Shown here piece after piece: positions 26,772-35,401 of a stretch of 51,530 bases of DNA (positions are counted from its first letter, which is position 1; the number at the start of each line of letters is the position of its first letter). Source of the DNA: F2B08 sp046260445 (GTDB lineage Bacteria; Actinomycetota; Actinomycetes; Actinomycetales; Dermatophilaceae); contig JBHEPF010000069.1 of the NCBI GenBank assembly GCA_046260445.1, positions 1 to 51,530 on the forward strand, written 5' to 3'. Position numbers and translations under genes: made by a program. The notes beneath the pieces were generated by a model. The model was given only the letters and a program-made list of their open reading frames with translations, ran no database searches and had not been told where the DNA came from.

Positions 26772-28121
26772 TCACGCTCCGAGCCACCCCTGACCGCACA
26801 CCCGCACGATGTTGCCGGTCACCGCGGCGCTGGCATCCTGGCCGAAGTAGGCGATCGTCTCGGCGACATCCACCGGCAGTCCACCCTGGGAGAGCGAGTT
26901 GAGTCGCCGGCCGACCTCCCGGGTCGCCAACGGGATCTTCGCCGTCATCTCGGTCTCGATGAAACCGGGGGCCACAGCGTTGACCGTGATACCCCGCCCG
27001 ATGAGCGTCTCGTCGCGCGACATGGTCTCGACGACGCCGATGACGCCGGCCTTGGAGGCTGCGTAGTTGGACTGTCCCCGGTTACCGGCGATCCCGGCGA
27101 TGGACGAGACGAGGACGAGATGGCCGTTGTCGCGCAGCCCGCCCTCCCCGAGCAACGCCTCGTTCATCCGCAGGATGGAGAGGAGGTTGACGTCGAGGAC
27201 CGAGTGCCAGCGCGCCTCGTCGGTGTTCGCGAGGAGCTTGTCGCGGGTGATGCCTGCGTTGTGGACGACGACGTCGATGCCGCCGAAGCGGGCGCAGTGC
27301 TCGACGATGCGTGAGCCGGCGTTCTCGGCGGTCACGTCGAGCTGGAGCGCGGTGCCGCCGACGGCATTGGCGACCTTGGCCAGGGCGTCCCCAGCCGCGG
27401 GGATGTCGACGCAGACCACCTGGGCGCCGTCGCGCGCCATCACGCTCGCGATCGCTGCACCGATGCCGCGGGCGGCGCCGGTGACGACGGCGACCTTGCC
27501 TTCGAGCGGCCGCTCCCACGACTCGGGGAGGCGAGCACTCGTGATACCCGTGCCTCCGACGGTGATGACCTGTCCCGAGACGAACGCAGAGCGGCCGGAG
27601 AGCAGGAACCGGATCGTCGACTCGATCGCCCCGTCGGCACCCTCGGCGACGAGGACGAGGTTGGCCGTCCCGCCGCCGCGCATCTCCTTGCCGACCGAGC
27701 GCGTGATGCCCTCGAGGGCCCGGCGTGCGGCACCCAGGGCGAAGTCACTATGTCCGTCGAACGGTGGCCGACCGAGGACGATGACCCGTCCGTGCCGCCC
27801 GAGCGCCTTCAGCCCCGGCGCGAGGATCGCGCGGGCCGTCTCGAGGTCCTCCGGCGTGTGCACGTCGGAGAGGTCGACGACGACCGCACCGAGCTTGTGC
27901 TGGCCGGCGTCGGAAACGACCTGGACGTTGTGCGTGGCCAGGATCGCCCCGACCTTGACGGCCAGCGGGGCGGCACCGTGCCCGCCGAGCAGGACCGGGC
28001 CGGGCACGATCGGCGCGTCCGGTTCATATCGACGCAGCTCGGTGGGCTGCGGGAGTCCGAGCGCGGCGGCGAGCCTGCCACCGACCGCGGAGTTGACGAA
28101 GGAGCTGTAGGTATCCGACAT
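26772..28121 (-). CDS. 3-oxoacyl reductase, FabG4-like high-molecular-weight SDR
   Basis: The 449-residue protein is about 200 residues longer than a normal FabG. The N-terminal ~200 residues form a degenerate Rossmann-like domain (LGGHGAAPLAVKVGAIL, GRVIVLGRPPFDG). The C-terminal SDR domain has VVTGAARGIGAAIASVMA, HNAGITRDKLL, catalytic Ser in LVSSIAGIAGN, and YAASKAG (YxxxK). This is the FabG4 architecture. It reduces 3-oxoacyl thioesters, probably with NADH. It follows the thiolase by 32 bp and precedes the hydratase by 5 bp in one operon. Confidence 0.92.
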   Translation of the reverse strand: MSDTYSSFVNSAVGGRLAAALGLPQPTELRRYEPDAPIVPGPVLLGGHGAAPLAVKVGAILATHNVQVVSDAGQHKLGAVVVDLSDVHTPEDLETARAILAPGLKALGRHGRVIVLGRPPFDGHSDFALGAARRALEGITRSVGKEMRGGGTANLVLVAEGADGAIESTIRFLLSGRSAFVSGQVITVGGTGITSARLPESWERPLEGKVAVVTGAARGIGAAIASVMARDGAQVVCVDIPAAGDALAKVANAVGGTALQLDVTAENAGSRIVEHCARFGGIDVVVHNAGITRDKLLANTDEARWHSVLDVNLLSILRMNEALLGEGGLRDNGHLVLVSSIAGIAGNRGQSNYAASKAGVIGVVETMSRDETLIGRGITVNAVAPGFIETEMTAKIPLATREVGRRLNSLSQGGLPVDVAETIAYFGQDASAAVTGNIVRVCGQGWLGA

Positions 28122-28153
28122 GACGTGCGTTCTTCTCCTAATAGAGGTACGGC

Positions 28154-29440
28154 TCAGGCGCCTTCGAGGATGGCGACGACGCCCTGGCCGCCTGCAGCGC
28201 AGATCGAGACGAGCCCGCGACTGCCCGGTCCCTTGGCGTGCAGCATCTTGACGAGCGTCCCGACGATGCGCCCGCCCGTTGCGGCGAAGGGGTGTCCTGC
28301 CGCGAGGGACGAGCCGTGGACGTTGAGCCGGCTCCGGTCGATCGAGCCGAGGGGTGCCTCGAGGCCGAGCGAGTCGCGGCAGAAGTCCTCGTCCTCCCAG
28401 GCGGCGAGCGTCGAGAGCACGGTCGCGGCGAACGCCTCGTGGATCTCGTAGTAGTCGAAGTCCTGGAGCGTCAGGCCGTTGCGAGCGAGAAGGCGAGGAA
28501 CCGCGTACGCGGGCGCCATGAGCAGACCCTCGTCGCCGTGGACGTAGTCGACGGCGGCGGTCTCGGCGTCGACGAAGTAGGCCCGGACCGGCAGCCCGCG
28601 GGCAGCGGCCCACTCCTCGCTCCCGAGGAGGATCGTCGAGGCGCCGTCCGTCAACGGGGTCGAGTTGCCGGCGGTCAACGTCGCGCCCTCGCCCTTGCCG
28701 AAGACGGGCTTGAGCGAGCCGAGCTTGTCCATCGAGGACTCGGCGCGCAGGTTCTGGTCCCGGGTCAGACCGAGAAAGCTCGTCATGAGGTCGTCGAAGA
28801 AGCCGTCCTCGTAGGCCCGAGCCAGGTTGTGGTGACTCGCCATGGCGAGCTCGTCCTGTGCCTCGCGGGTCACCCCCCACTTCTTGGCGGTGATGGCCAT
28901 GTGGTCGCCCATGGATAGCCCCGTGCGGGGCTCGGAGTTCTGCGGCTGTGAGGGCACGAGGTCCGCAGGCCGGATGCTCGTGAAGGCCTTGGCTCGCGCG
29001 GCGGCGCTCTTGGCGAAGTTCGCCGCAAGGATCGACTTGCGCAGCCGCTCGCTGAGGACGAGCGGGGCATCGGAGGCGGTGTCCACTCCCCCGGCGATAC
29101 CGGAGTCGATCTGACCGAGGGCGATCTTGTTCGCGATGTAGATGACGGCCTGCAGACCGGTGCCACAGGCCTGTTGCAGGTCACACGCCGGCGTGGCTGC
29201 GTCGAGCGAGGAGCCGAGGACGCTCTCGCGGGTGAGGTTGAAGTCGCGGCTGTGCTTGACGACGGCGCCACCGGCGATCTCGCCCAGTCGCTCCCCTGCC
29301 AGGCCGTACCGGGCGACGAGGCCCTCGAGCGTGGCGGTGAACATGTCCTGGTTCGACGCCTTGGCGTAGGCGCCACCCTGCCGGGCGAACGGGATGCGGT
29401 TGCCGCCGAGGACGGCGACCTTGCGGACGGTGCTGGTCAC
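28154..29440 (-). CDS. acetyl-CoA C-acyltransferase (FadA2-like thiolase)
   Basis: The 428-residue thiolase has nucleophile Cys in LQQACGTGLQAV (~residue 90), the His of EIHEAFAATVLS, the HGSSLAAGHPFAATGG block, and the second Cys in VSICAAGGQGV. It cleaves or forms 3-ketoacyl-CoA in beta-oxidation. It is the first gene of fadA2-fabG4-htdX, with its start facing tetR across a 103-bp gap holding a perfect palindrome. Intact. Confidence 0.94.
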   Translation of the reverse strand: MTSTVRKVAVLGGNRIPFARQGGAYAKASNQDMFTATLEGLVARYGLAGERLGEIAGGAVVKHSRDFNLTRESVLGSSLDAATPACDLQQACGTGLQAVIYIANKIALGQIDSGIAGGVDTASDAPLVLSERLRKSILAANFAKSAAARAKAFTSIRPADLVPSQPQNSEPRTGLSMGDHMAITAKKWGVTREAQDELAMASHHNLARAYEDGFFDDLMTSFLGLTRDQNLRAESSMDKLGSLKPVFGKGEGATLTAGNSTPLTDGASTILLGSEEWAAARGLPVRAYFVDAETAAVDYVHGDEGLLMAPAYAVPRLLARNGLTLQDFDYYEIHEAFAATVLSTLAAWEDEDFCRDSLGLEAPLGSIDRSRLNVHGSSLAAGHPFAATGGRIVGTLVKMLHAKGPGSRGLVSICAAGGQGVVAILEGA

Positions 29441-29510
29441 GGATTCTCCTAGAGGCTTGCGGGCGCAGCAGCGCGACCGCGGTCACGCCGGTACTTCGTT
29501 CCGAAGGTAT

Positions 29511-29529
29511 CAGGTACCGCCGGTACCTG
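29511..29529. promoter_or_regulatory. palindromic operator between fadA2-like and tetR genes
   Basis: CAGGTACCGCCGGTACCTG has 8-bp perfect arms around GCC. It lies 15 bp before the tetR GTG and about 70 bp before the thiolase ATG. A degenerate half-site-like GCCGGTACTTCG occurs just to its left. Position and symmetry fit a TetR-family operator controlling both divergent units, by inference. Confidence 0.75.
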
Positions 29530-29543
29530 CTAACGTCGTCGCC

Positions 29544-30209
29544 GTGAGCGCGACCACACCTAGAGCGACCGGCGGGGGTACCGTCCGGGGCGGAGACGGG
29601 CGGAGCCGTCGCTGGGACGAGCACCGGACCACCCGCCGTCATGAGCTCGTCGACGCCACGCTGCGGGCCATCCAGACCCACGGCGCGGGCGTCGGCATGG
29701 ACGACATCGCCGCGGTCGCCGGCACGTCGAAGACGGTCTTCTACCGCCACTTCACCGACCGCGCCGGACTGTATGCGGCGGTCGCCACACGCGTCGACGA
29801 CAACATCATGCGTGACGTCACCGCCGCGGCCGGGGTCGGGGACGGCGGACGGTCGGTCATCGCCTCGGCGATCGACGCCTACCTCCGCCTCGTCGAGGAG
29901 GAGCCGGAGATCTACCGTTTCGTCGTCACGGCCCCGATCCTGGACCGCGCCGGCGTCGGGGATCCAAGCGGCCCGGTGAGCGCCCACATCGCCGAGGAGA
30001 TCACCGCCCTGCTCGAAAGTGCGCTGGGGGTCGAGGCGGCCGAGCCGGTGCGCTCGCGAGTGTGGGCATACGGCGTGGTCGGCATGGTCCGAGCGGCCGC
30101 CGACGACTGGCTGACCCGAGGTGGCGCGGCGTCGGGTGTCACGCGTGAGGAGCTGGCGGGTCTGCTCACCGACCTGGCCTGGTCGGGGCTGTCCCCGGCC
30201 TGGAGCTGA
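29544..30209 (+). CDS. TetR family transcriptional regulator
   Basis: The 221-residue protein has an N-terminal helix-turn-helix: TRRHELVDATLRAIQTHG, MDDIAAVAGTSKTVFYRHF and DRAGLYAAV (about residues 27-75). A helical ligand-binding domain follows. I chose GTG 29544, 15 bp after the palindrome, since the upstream in-frame extension runs into the operator and the thiolase gene. It probably represses the divergent fadA2-fabG4-htdX operon and itself, with an acyl-CoA-like effector as a guess. Confidence 0.88.
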   Translation: MSATTPRATGGGTVRGGDGRSRRWDEHRTTRRHELVDATLRAIQTHGAGVGMDDIAAVAGTSKTVFYRHFTDRAGLYAAVATRVDDNIMRDVTAAAGVGDGGRSVIASAIDAYLRLVEEEPEIYRFVVTAPILDRAGVGDPSGPVSAHIAEEITALLESALGVEAAEPVRSRVWAYGVVGMVRAAADDWLTRGGAASGVTREELAGLLTDLAWSGLSPAWS

Positions 30210-30229
30210 TCGCACCCTCCCCCGCTCCG

Positions 30230-30268
30230 CCTCTCTCCTCTCCCCCCTCCCCCCTCTCTCCCTTTTCC
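30230..30268 (+). other. 39-nt uninterrupted pyrimidine tract
   Basis: Every base on the plus strand from 30230 to 30268 is C or T, rich in CCCCCCTCC and CTCTC runs, ending CCTTTTCC. It sits between the tetR stop and the macro-domain gene. The tract follows the tetR end by 20 bp and precedes a long hairpin. It may be part of a terminator region or simply low-complexity DNA. Confidence 0.7.
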
Positions 30269-30274
30269 GCGAGG

Positions 30275-30322
30275 GACGGTTCTGTGGTGGCTATTCGGCT
30301 TCCAAACCACCGAAGAACCGTC
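30275..30322. terminator. hairpin between tetR and macro-domain genes
   Basis: The arms GACGGTTCT-GTGGT and ACCAC-CGA-AGAACCGTC pair over 14 bp with a 3-nt bulge. The loop is about 17 nt, and CGCGAGGG flanks both sides directly. It could terminate tetR transcription or be an intergenic palindromic repeat. There is no T-run after it. Confidence 0.5.
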
Positions 30323-30366
30323 TGTCGCGAGGGGTGGCGTCGGGGCTTGTCGGGCAGACTTGCGCG

Positions 30367-30873
30367 ATGACCAGGTTGATCGCGGTGCAGGGGGACATCA
30401 CGACCCAGGACGTCGACGCGATCGTCAACGCCGCGAACAACGCCATGCGCGGTGGGGGTGGCGTCGACGGGGCGATCCACCGGGCCGGTGGGCCGCGGGT
30501 GCTGGCGGACTGCATCGCTCGCTTCCCGCGCGGACTGGCGACCGGAGACGCAGGCTGGACGACGGCGGGTGAGCTGCCCGCGCGGTGGGTGATCCACACG
30601 GTCGGGCCGAACCACGCCGCCGGAGAACGGGACCGGTCGCTCCTCGTCTCCTGCTACCGCCGCTGCCTCGAGGTCGCCGACGAGCTCGGCGCGCGCACCA
30701 TCGCGTTCCCGCTCATCAGCGCCGGGATCTACGGCTGGCCGCGCGAGGACGCGATCGCGGCTGCGGTCGACACCATCCGCGAGACACGCGGTTCGGTTGA
30801 GGAGGCGCGGCTCGTCGCCTTCGGTGCCACGGCATACGAGGAGATCCGTGCCGTGATGGCCGGACGCGGGTGA
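30367..30873 (+). CDS. macro-domain ADP-ribose-binding protein
   Basis: The 168-residue protein is a single macro domain. The ligand loop is VNAANNAMRGGGGVDGAIHRAGG (residues ~20-42) and the second loop is FPLISAGIYGWP. These match the YmdB/MacroD-like class, which hydrolyses O-acetyl-ADP-ribose or mono-ADP-ribose. ATG 30367 excludes a long unrelated in-frame leader. It is convergent with ribH (9 bp between stops). No partner ADP-ribosyltransferase is next to it. Confidence 0.9.
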   Translation: MTRLIAVQGDITTQDVDAIVNAANNAMRGGGGVDGAIHRAGGPRVLADCIARFPRGLATGDAGWTTAGELPARWVIHTVGPNHAAGERDRSLLVSCYRRCLEVADELGARTIAFPLISAGIYGWPREDAIAAAVDTIRETRGSVEEARLVAFGATAYEEIRAVMAGRG

Positions 30874-30882
30874 GCGCTGCGC

Positions 30883-31368
30883 TCAGAGCGGGGGCAGCAG
30901 CGGGTGGAAGTCCTGCAGCGCGAGGACGGCCGCCATCGCCGCGGTGGCTGCCTCGTGCCCCTTGTCCTCCCGGGAGCCGGGCAGTCCGGCCCGGGTGAGC
31001 GCCTGCTCCTCGGTGTCACAGGTGAGGACCCCGAATCCGATCGGCGTTCCGGTGCGCACGGAGACGTCCGTCAGGCCCATCGTGGCCGCCTGGCAGACGT
31101 AGTCGAAGTGCGGGGTGTCCCCGCGGATGACCACCCCCAGCGCGACGACGGCGTCATGCGTCGGGGCGATCCGCGCGGCGGCGACCGGCAGCTCGAAGCT
31201 CCCCGGGACCCGGACCAGGGGCGCGTCCATCACACCGGCTTCGGTGAGCGCGCGCAGCGCCCCGTCGACCAGTCCGTTCATCACCGTCGTGTGCCACTGG
31301 GACGCCACGATCGCGACCTTGAGGCCGGTCCCGTCGACGCTGATCCTGGGGGCTCCCTCGCCGCTCAT
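30883..31368 (-). CDS. ribH: 6,7-dimethyl-8-ribityllumazine synthase
   Basis: The 161-residue enzyme makes the penultimate riboflavin intermediate. The blocks VAIVASQWHTTVMNGLVDGA, VRVPGSFELPVAA, GVVIRGDTPHFDYVC and FGVLTCDTEEQALTRAG are typical, with the active-site His in PHFDYV. Its ATG overlaps the ribBA stop (ATGA, 31365-31368). It is the last gene of the riboflavin operon. Confidence 0.96.
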   Translation of the reverse strand: MSGEGAPRISVDGTGLKVAIVASQWHTTVMNGLVDGALRALTEAGVMDAPLVRVPGSFELPVAAARIAPTHDAVVALGVVIRGDTPHFDYVCQAATMGLTDVSVRTGTPIGFGVLTCDTEEQALTRAGLPGSREDKGHEAATAAMAAVLALQDFHPLLPPL

Positions 31369-32585
31369 GCACTCGCTCCTCTGTCGTCGGTGTCCACGGG
31401 GATGTCGTGGCCCATGCGGTCCCGCTTGGTGCGCAGATACGTCCGGTTCTCGGGTGTCGCTCCCGTGACGAGCCGCTCGACGGCGACGACGTCGATGCCG
31501 AGGGCTCGCAGTCCCGCGGCCTTGTCCGGGTTGTTCGTCAGCAGCCGGACCGACCGCAGACCCAGATCGTGCAGGATGCCGGCGGCCGCCGCATACTCCC
31601 GGGCGTCGACCGGCAGACCGAGGAGCTCCTGGGCCTCGACGGTGTCGGCCCCGGCGTCCTGCTCCGCGTAGGCGCGCAGCTTCGCGAGCAGACCCACACC
31701 GCGGCCCTCGTGGCCGCGCAGATAGACGACGGCCCCTCCCTCGGCGGCCACCCGCGCGAGGGACCGCTCCAGCTGGGGCCCGCAGTCGCAGCGCAGCGAC
31801 CGGAACGCGTCGCCGGTCAGACACTCCGAGTGGACCCGCACGAGCGGCGCGGTCGTGGATCCGCTGCCGAGCGCGACGAGGGCGACATGCTCGGCGCCGG
31901 TCTCGGTGTCGGCGTAGCCGTGCATGGTGAAGGTGCCGTGGGCCGTGGGCAGGCTCGTCGTCGCTGCGCGGACCACCCGGTCGTGGCGACGGCGCCACTG
32001 GACGAGCTGCTCGATGGTGAGCACGGGCAGCTCCAGCTCCGCGGCCAGGCTCGCCGCCGCCGGACGGCGCATCATCGTGCCGTCGTCGTGGACCAGCTCG
32101 GCGATGACCCCGACCGGAGACAGGCCCGCCAGGCGGCAGAGGTCGACCGCAGCCTCGGTGTGGCCGCGGCGGGCCAGGACACCGTGCGGTCGGGCCCGAA
32201 GGGGCAGGACGTGGCCGGGGCGGACGAAGTCGGTGGCCGCAGCGGCGGGACTCGCGAGGAGGCGGACCGTGTGGGCCCGGTCGGCCGCACTGATGCCGGT
32301 GGTCACGCCCTCCGCCGCGTCCACCGAGATCGTGTAGGCGGTATGGAACGGGTCGGTGTTGTCCGTCACCATGAGGGGCAGGTGAAGCCGGTCGGCGATC
32401 TCGGCGGGCATCGGCGCACAGAGGTACCCGCTGGTGTGCCTGATCGTCCAGGCCAGCCACTCCGTCGACAGGTTCTGTGCCGCGAGGATGACGTCGGCCT
32501 CGTTCTCGCGCGACTCGTCGTCGGTGACGATGACCGGGCGGCCCTCCTGCAGTGCCCCGAGTGCATCTTCGACGGTGCTCCTCAT
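31365..32585 (-). CDS. ribBA: DHBP synthase / GTP cyclohydrolase II
   Basis: The 406-residue bifunctional enzyme begins with the RibB domain (VIVTDDESRENEADVILAA, and RPGHVLPLRARPHGVLARRG with the GHTEAAVDL block). The RibA domain starts near 210 and has VHSECLTGDAFRSLRCDCG (zinc cysteines), YLRGHEGRGVGLLAK and LTNNPDKAAGL. It supplies both precursors of riboflavin, from ribulose 5-phosphate and from GTP. It overlaps ribE and ribH by 4 bp each. Confidence 0.95.
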   Translation of the reverse strand: MRSTVEDALGALQEGRPVIVTDDESRENEADVILAAQNLSTEWLAWTIRHTSGYLCAPMPAEIADRLHLPLMVTDNTDPFHTAYTISVDAAEGVTTGISAADRAHTVRLLASPAAAATDFVRPGHVLPLRARPHGVLARRGHTEAAVDLCRLAGLSPVGVIAELVHDDGTMMRRPAAASLAAELELPVLTIEQLVQWRRRHDRVVRAATTSLPTAHGTFTMHGYADTETGAEHVALVALGSGSTTAPLVRVHSECLTGDAFRSLRCDCGPQLERSLARVAAEGGAVVYLRGHEGRGVGLLAKLRAYAEQDAGADTVEAQELLGLPVDAREYAAAAGILHDLGLRSVRLLTNNPDKAAGLRALGIDVVAVERLVTGATPENRTYLRTKRDRMGHDIPVDTDDRGASA

Positions 32586-33187
32586 CGGGCACCACCCTCT
32601 CTGGCCTGAAGAAGCCGCTCGACGTACTTGGCGATGACGTCCACCTCGAGGTTGGCCAGGTCCCCGACGTCCTTGGAGCCCAGGGTGGTCAGCTCGAGTG
32701 TGGTTGGGATGAGGGAGACGGTGAAGCCTTCCTCGTCGACGGAGGCGACGGTGAGGCTCACCCCGTCGACGGTGATCGACCCCTTCTCGACCACATAGCG
32801 CGCCAGCCCTGGAGGCAGGGTGAAACGGAGGATCTCCCACCGGTCGCCCGGCGTGCGCTCGAGCAGGGTCGCGGTGCCGTCGACATGCCCTTGGACGACG
32901 TGTCCGCCGAACCGGCCGTCGGCGCGCATCGCGCGCTCCAGGTTGACCGGGTCGCCGGGACGGATCGACCCGAGCGATGAGCGGTCGAGGGTCTCGCGCA
33001 TGACGTCGACGGTGAAGGCACCCGCCTCGACGGTCACCACCGTGAGGCACACGCCGTTGACCGAGATCGACGCTCCATGCACGGCGTCATCGGTGACGAG
33101 CAGGCCGCGGACGCTGAGCCGGGCCGATTCGGCACCGTGCTCTATCGCGGTGACCCGTCCGAGCTCTTCGACGATTCCGGTGAACAT
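32582..33187 (-). CDS. ribE: riboflavin synthase alpha subunit
   Basis: The 201-residue protein has the duplicated lumazine-binding fold. It begins MFTGIVEELGRV. Internal repeats GASISVNGVCLTVV and GSITVDGVSLTVASV each carry a substrate loop, and QGHVDGTATLL follows. It dismutates two lumazine molecules into riboflavin. The ATG overlaps the ribD stop by one base (TGATG). Confidence 0.95.
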   Translation of the reverse strand: MFTGIVEELGRVTAIEHGAESARLSVRGLLVTDDAVHGASISVNGVCLTVVTVEAGAFTVDVMRETLDRSSLGSIRPGDPVNLERAMRADGRFGGHVVQGHVDGTATLLERTPGDRWEILRFTLPPGLARYVVEKGSITVDGVSLTVASVDEEGFTVSLIPTTLELTTLGSKDVGDLANLEVDVIAKYVERLLQAREGGAR

Positions 33188-34239
33188 CAGGACCTTCCAG
33201 GGTCGGTGTCGGGGTGCGGGGTCGCGTGCGGCACGGGGCGGGCGGTGACGCGGATGTCCCCGCCCATCACGGTGACGTCCTCGATCTCGAGACGCAGGGC
33301 GTCGGAGATGGCTGTGATGCCAAGGTCCGCGACCGACGGACGCCCCGCGCCGAGCAGGGCCGGGGCGATCCAGGCGATCACCTCGTCGACGCAGCGGTCA
33401 CGCAGGAATGCCGCAGCCAGAGTCGGGCCGCCCTCGAGCCAGACCCGATGGATCTGCCACGACCCGAGCGCTTCGAGGACCGCGCGAGGGTCGCGCGTAC
33501 GGAGGTGGACGGTCTCGGCGGCGTCGTCGAGGACCTGCGCGGTCGGGGCGAGATCGCGCTCGCCGACGACGACCCTGAGCGGCTGGCGGTCGGCGGCGCG
33601 GTCCTGCTCGTCGCGCACCGTGAGCCGAGGATCGTCCGCCAACACGGTCCCGGTGCCGACCACGACGGCGCCACAGCGGGACCTCGCGGCATGGACGTCG
33701 CGGCGGGCAGCCGGCCCGGTGATCCACTGGCTCGTGCCGTCAGCCGCGGCGGAGCGCCCGTCGAGGGTCGTGGCGAACTTCCACACCACCCAGGGTCGCC
33801 CGGTGCGCATGAGGTGCAGCCAGGACGCGGTGACCCGCTCGGCCTCGGCCTCGAGGACGCCTGACTCGACGGTGATGTCCTGCTCGGCGAGCCAGCGTCC
33901 GCCTCCGGTGGCGTTCGGGTTGGGGTCGGCCACCGCATACACGACACGGCTGACTCCCGCCTCGCGCAGGGCGAGCGTGCAGGGGCCGGTGCGGCCGGTG
34001 TGGTGGCACGGCTCGAGAGTGACGTATGCGGTGGTTCCGTTCGCTGCCTCGCCCGCCTGCTCCAGGGCGTCGATCTCAGCGTGGGGGGTGCCGGCGCCGC
34101 GGTGGTGCCCGACGGCGACCTCTCGCTCTCCGTCGGCGAGGACACACCCGACGCGGGGGTTCGGGTCGTTCTCGGGCCCCTGCAGGGCAGCCTCGATGGC
34201 ACGGCGCATGTGGCGCTCGTCCACAGGATCGGTGCTCAT
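33187..34239 (-). CDS. ribD: riboflavin deaminase/reductase
   Basis: From ATG 34239 the protein has 350 residues. The deaminase domain has zinc ligands in GTPHAEIDALEQA and EPCHHTGRTGPCTLAL. The reductase domain starts near 150 with PWVVWKFATTLDGRSAAADG and SQWITGPAARRDVHAAR and ends with VWLEGGPTLAAAFL. It carries out the second and third steps from GTP. It is the first gene downstream of the FMN riboswitch, which supports control of the whole ribD-ribE-ribBA-ribH operon. Confidence 0.95.
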   Translation of the reverse strand: MSTDPVDERHMRRAIEAALQGPENDPNPRVGCVLADGEREVAVGHHRGAGTPHAEIDALEQAGEAANGTTAYVTLEPCHHTGRTGPCTLALREAGVSRVVYAVADPNPNATGGGRWLAEQDITVESGVLEAEAERVTASWLHLMRTGRPWVVWKFATTLDGRSAAADGTSQWITGPAARRDVHAARSRCGAVVVGTGTVLADDPRLTVRDEQDRAADRQPLRVVVGERDLAPTAQVLDDAAETVHLRTRDPRAVLEALGSWQIHRVWLEGGPTLAAAFLRDRCVDEVIAWIAPALLGAGRPSVADLGITAISDALRLEIEDVTVMGGDIRVTARPVPHATPHPDTDPGRS

Positions 34240-34317
34240 CTCGCCCTCGTGCTCGACATCTCTGGTCAGGGCTCCGGGTGAGAGCCGACATGGCACCCAG
34301 GCAGGCACCATCTCGGC

Positions 34318-34346
34318 GGGTCGGTGCACCAGGGGTGCGCCGACCC
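34318..34346 (-). terminator. GC-rich hairpin in the ribD leader
   Basis: On the minus strand GGGTCGG pairs with CCGACCC, and GCACC pairs with GGTGC inside. It lies between the riboswitch aptamer and the ribD start, about 80 nt before the ATG. No T-run follows. It is a candidate expression platform: termination-like hairpin, or a structure affecting access to the ribosome. Confidence 0.55.
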
Positions 34347-34347
34347 A

Positions 34348-34475
34348 GCGTGCTGCCTCCCATCCGGACTCTCACCGTCGGTCGCGGATTTTCACCGCGT
34401 CCCCCGACCGCTGGCTGCGATCGGCGTCGTGGACTATCACCACCGGTTCGGAATTGCACCGACCCCGGAGCACGC
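34348..34475 (-). ncRNA. FMN riboswitch (RFN element)
   Basis: On the minus strand the conserved RFN pieces appear in order: GGGGTCGGTGCAATTCCGAA, then ACCGGTGGTGATAGTCC, ACGCGGTGAAAATCCGCGA, CCGACGGTGAGAGTCCGGAT and GGGAGGCAGCACGC. The closing stem is GCGTGCT with AGCACGC (34348-34354 and 34469-34475). It lies about 110 nt upstream of ribD and should reduce riboflavin gene expression when FMN is plentiful. Confidence 0.95.
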
Positions 34476-34670
34476 GCCTCCAGTATGCCGTACCGACCCA
34501 GCCTCGGCCGCGCCCAGTGACCGGGGCCACCGGTCTGGGCCGGGGCACGGGAAGCATCGAAGGACCGAAGGGGCAGCGACTACGCTCATCGGATCCGCTC
34601 GACGGGCCTCGCCGGGTGCGGACGATGTGCCGGACGACGTCGCAGTCCGTGGACGATGAGAGGATCGAGC

Positions 34671-35381
34671 ATGACTTCCAACCGCCCCTTCGACGGGCTC
34701 CGCGCCGTCTTCGTCAACTGCACGCTCAAACCCTCACCAGAGCTGTCCCACACCGCAGGATTGATGGAGGTCAGCGCTCGGATCATGCGCGACAACGGGG
34801 TCACCGTCGACGAGATCCGCGCCGTCGACCACGACATCGCCCCGGGTGTGCAGCCGGACATGCGCGAGCACGGTTGGGCCGCCGACGACTGGCCGGCACT
34901 GAGCGAGCGGATCCTGGCCGCCGACATCCTCGTCCTCGGTACCCCCATCTGGCTGGGCGAGAAGTCCAGTGTCTGCACCCGGGTGGTCGAACGGCTCTAC
35001 GCGCTGTCCGGCATGCTCAACGACAAGGGTCAGTCGCTCTACTACGGCAAGGTCGGCGGCGTGATCGTGACCGGCAACGAGGACGGCATCAAGCACGTCG
35101 CGATGAACGTCCTCTACTCCCTGCAGCACCTGGGATACGTCATCCCGCCGCAGGCGGACGCCGGCTGGATCGGCGAGGCGGGTCCGGGTCCCTCCTACCT
35201 CGACGAGGGCTCCGGTGGGCCCGAGAACGACTTCACCCAGCGCAACACCCGGATCATGAGCTGGAACCTCATGCACCTCGCGGCGATGCTGCGCAGGGCG
35301 GGCGGGCTACCCACGGAGGGGAACCAGCGGGACGGCTCCGCCGCCGAGGCCACCAGCGAGCCCAACCCCGAGTACCGCTGA
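34671..35381 (+). CDS. flavodoxin-like NAD(P)H-dependent oxidoreductase
   Basis: The 236-residue protein looks like the flavodoxin-fold FMN reductase family: AVFVNCTLKPSPELSHTAGL at the N-terminus (phosphate-binding loop region) and ILVLGTPIWLGEKSSVCTRVVERL in the middle. GVIVTGNEDGIKHVAMNVL then leads to a C-terminal tail. FMN is the likely cofactor; the electron acceptor is unknown. ATG 34671 has GAGAGG upstream. It is divergent from the riboflavin operon and is intact. Confidence 0.85.
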   Translation: MTSNRPFDGLRAVFVNCTLKPSPELSHTAGLMEVSARIMRDNGVTVDEIRAVDHDIAPGVQPDMREHGWAADDWPALSERILAADILVLGTPIWLGEKSSVCTRVVERLYALSGMLNDKGQSLYYGKVGGVIVTGNEDGIKHVAMNVLYSLQHLGYVIPPQADAGWIGEAGPGPSYLDEGSGGPENDFTQRNTRIMSWNLMHLAAMLRRAGGLPTEGNQRDGSAAEATSEPNPEYR

Positions 35382-35401
35382 GGCCATGGGCGCGGGTCCG
35401 G

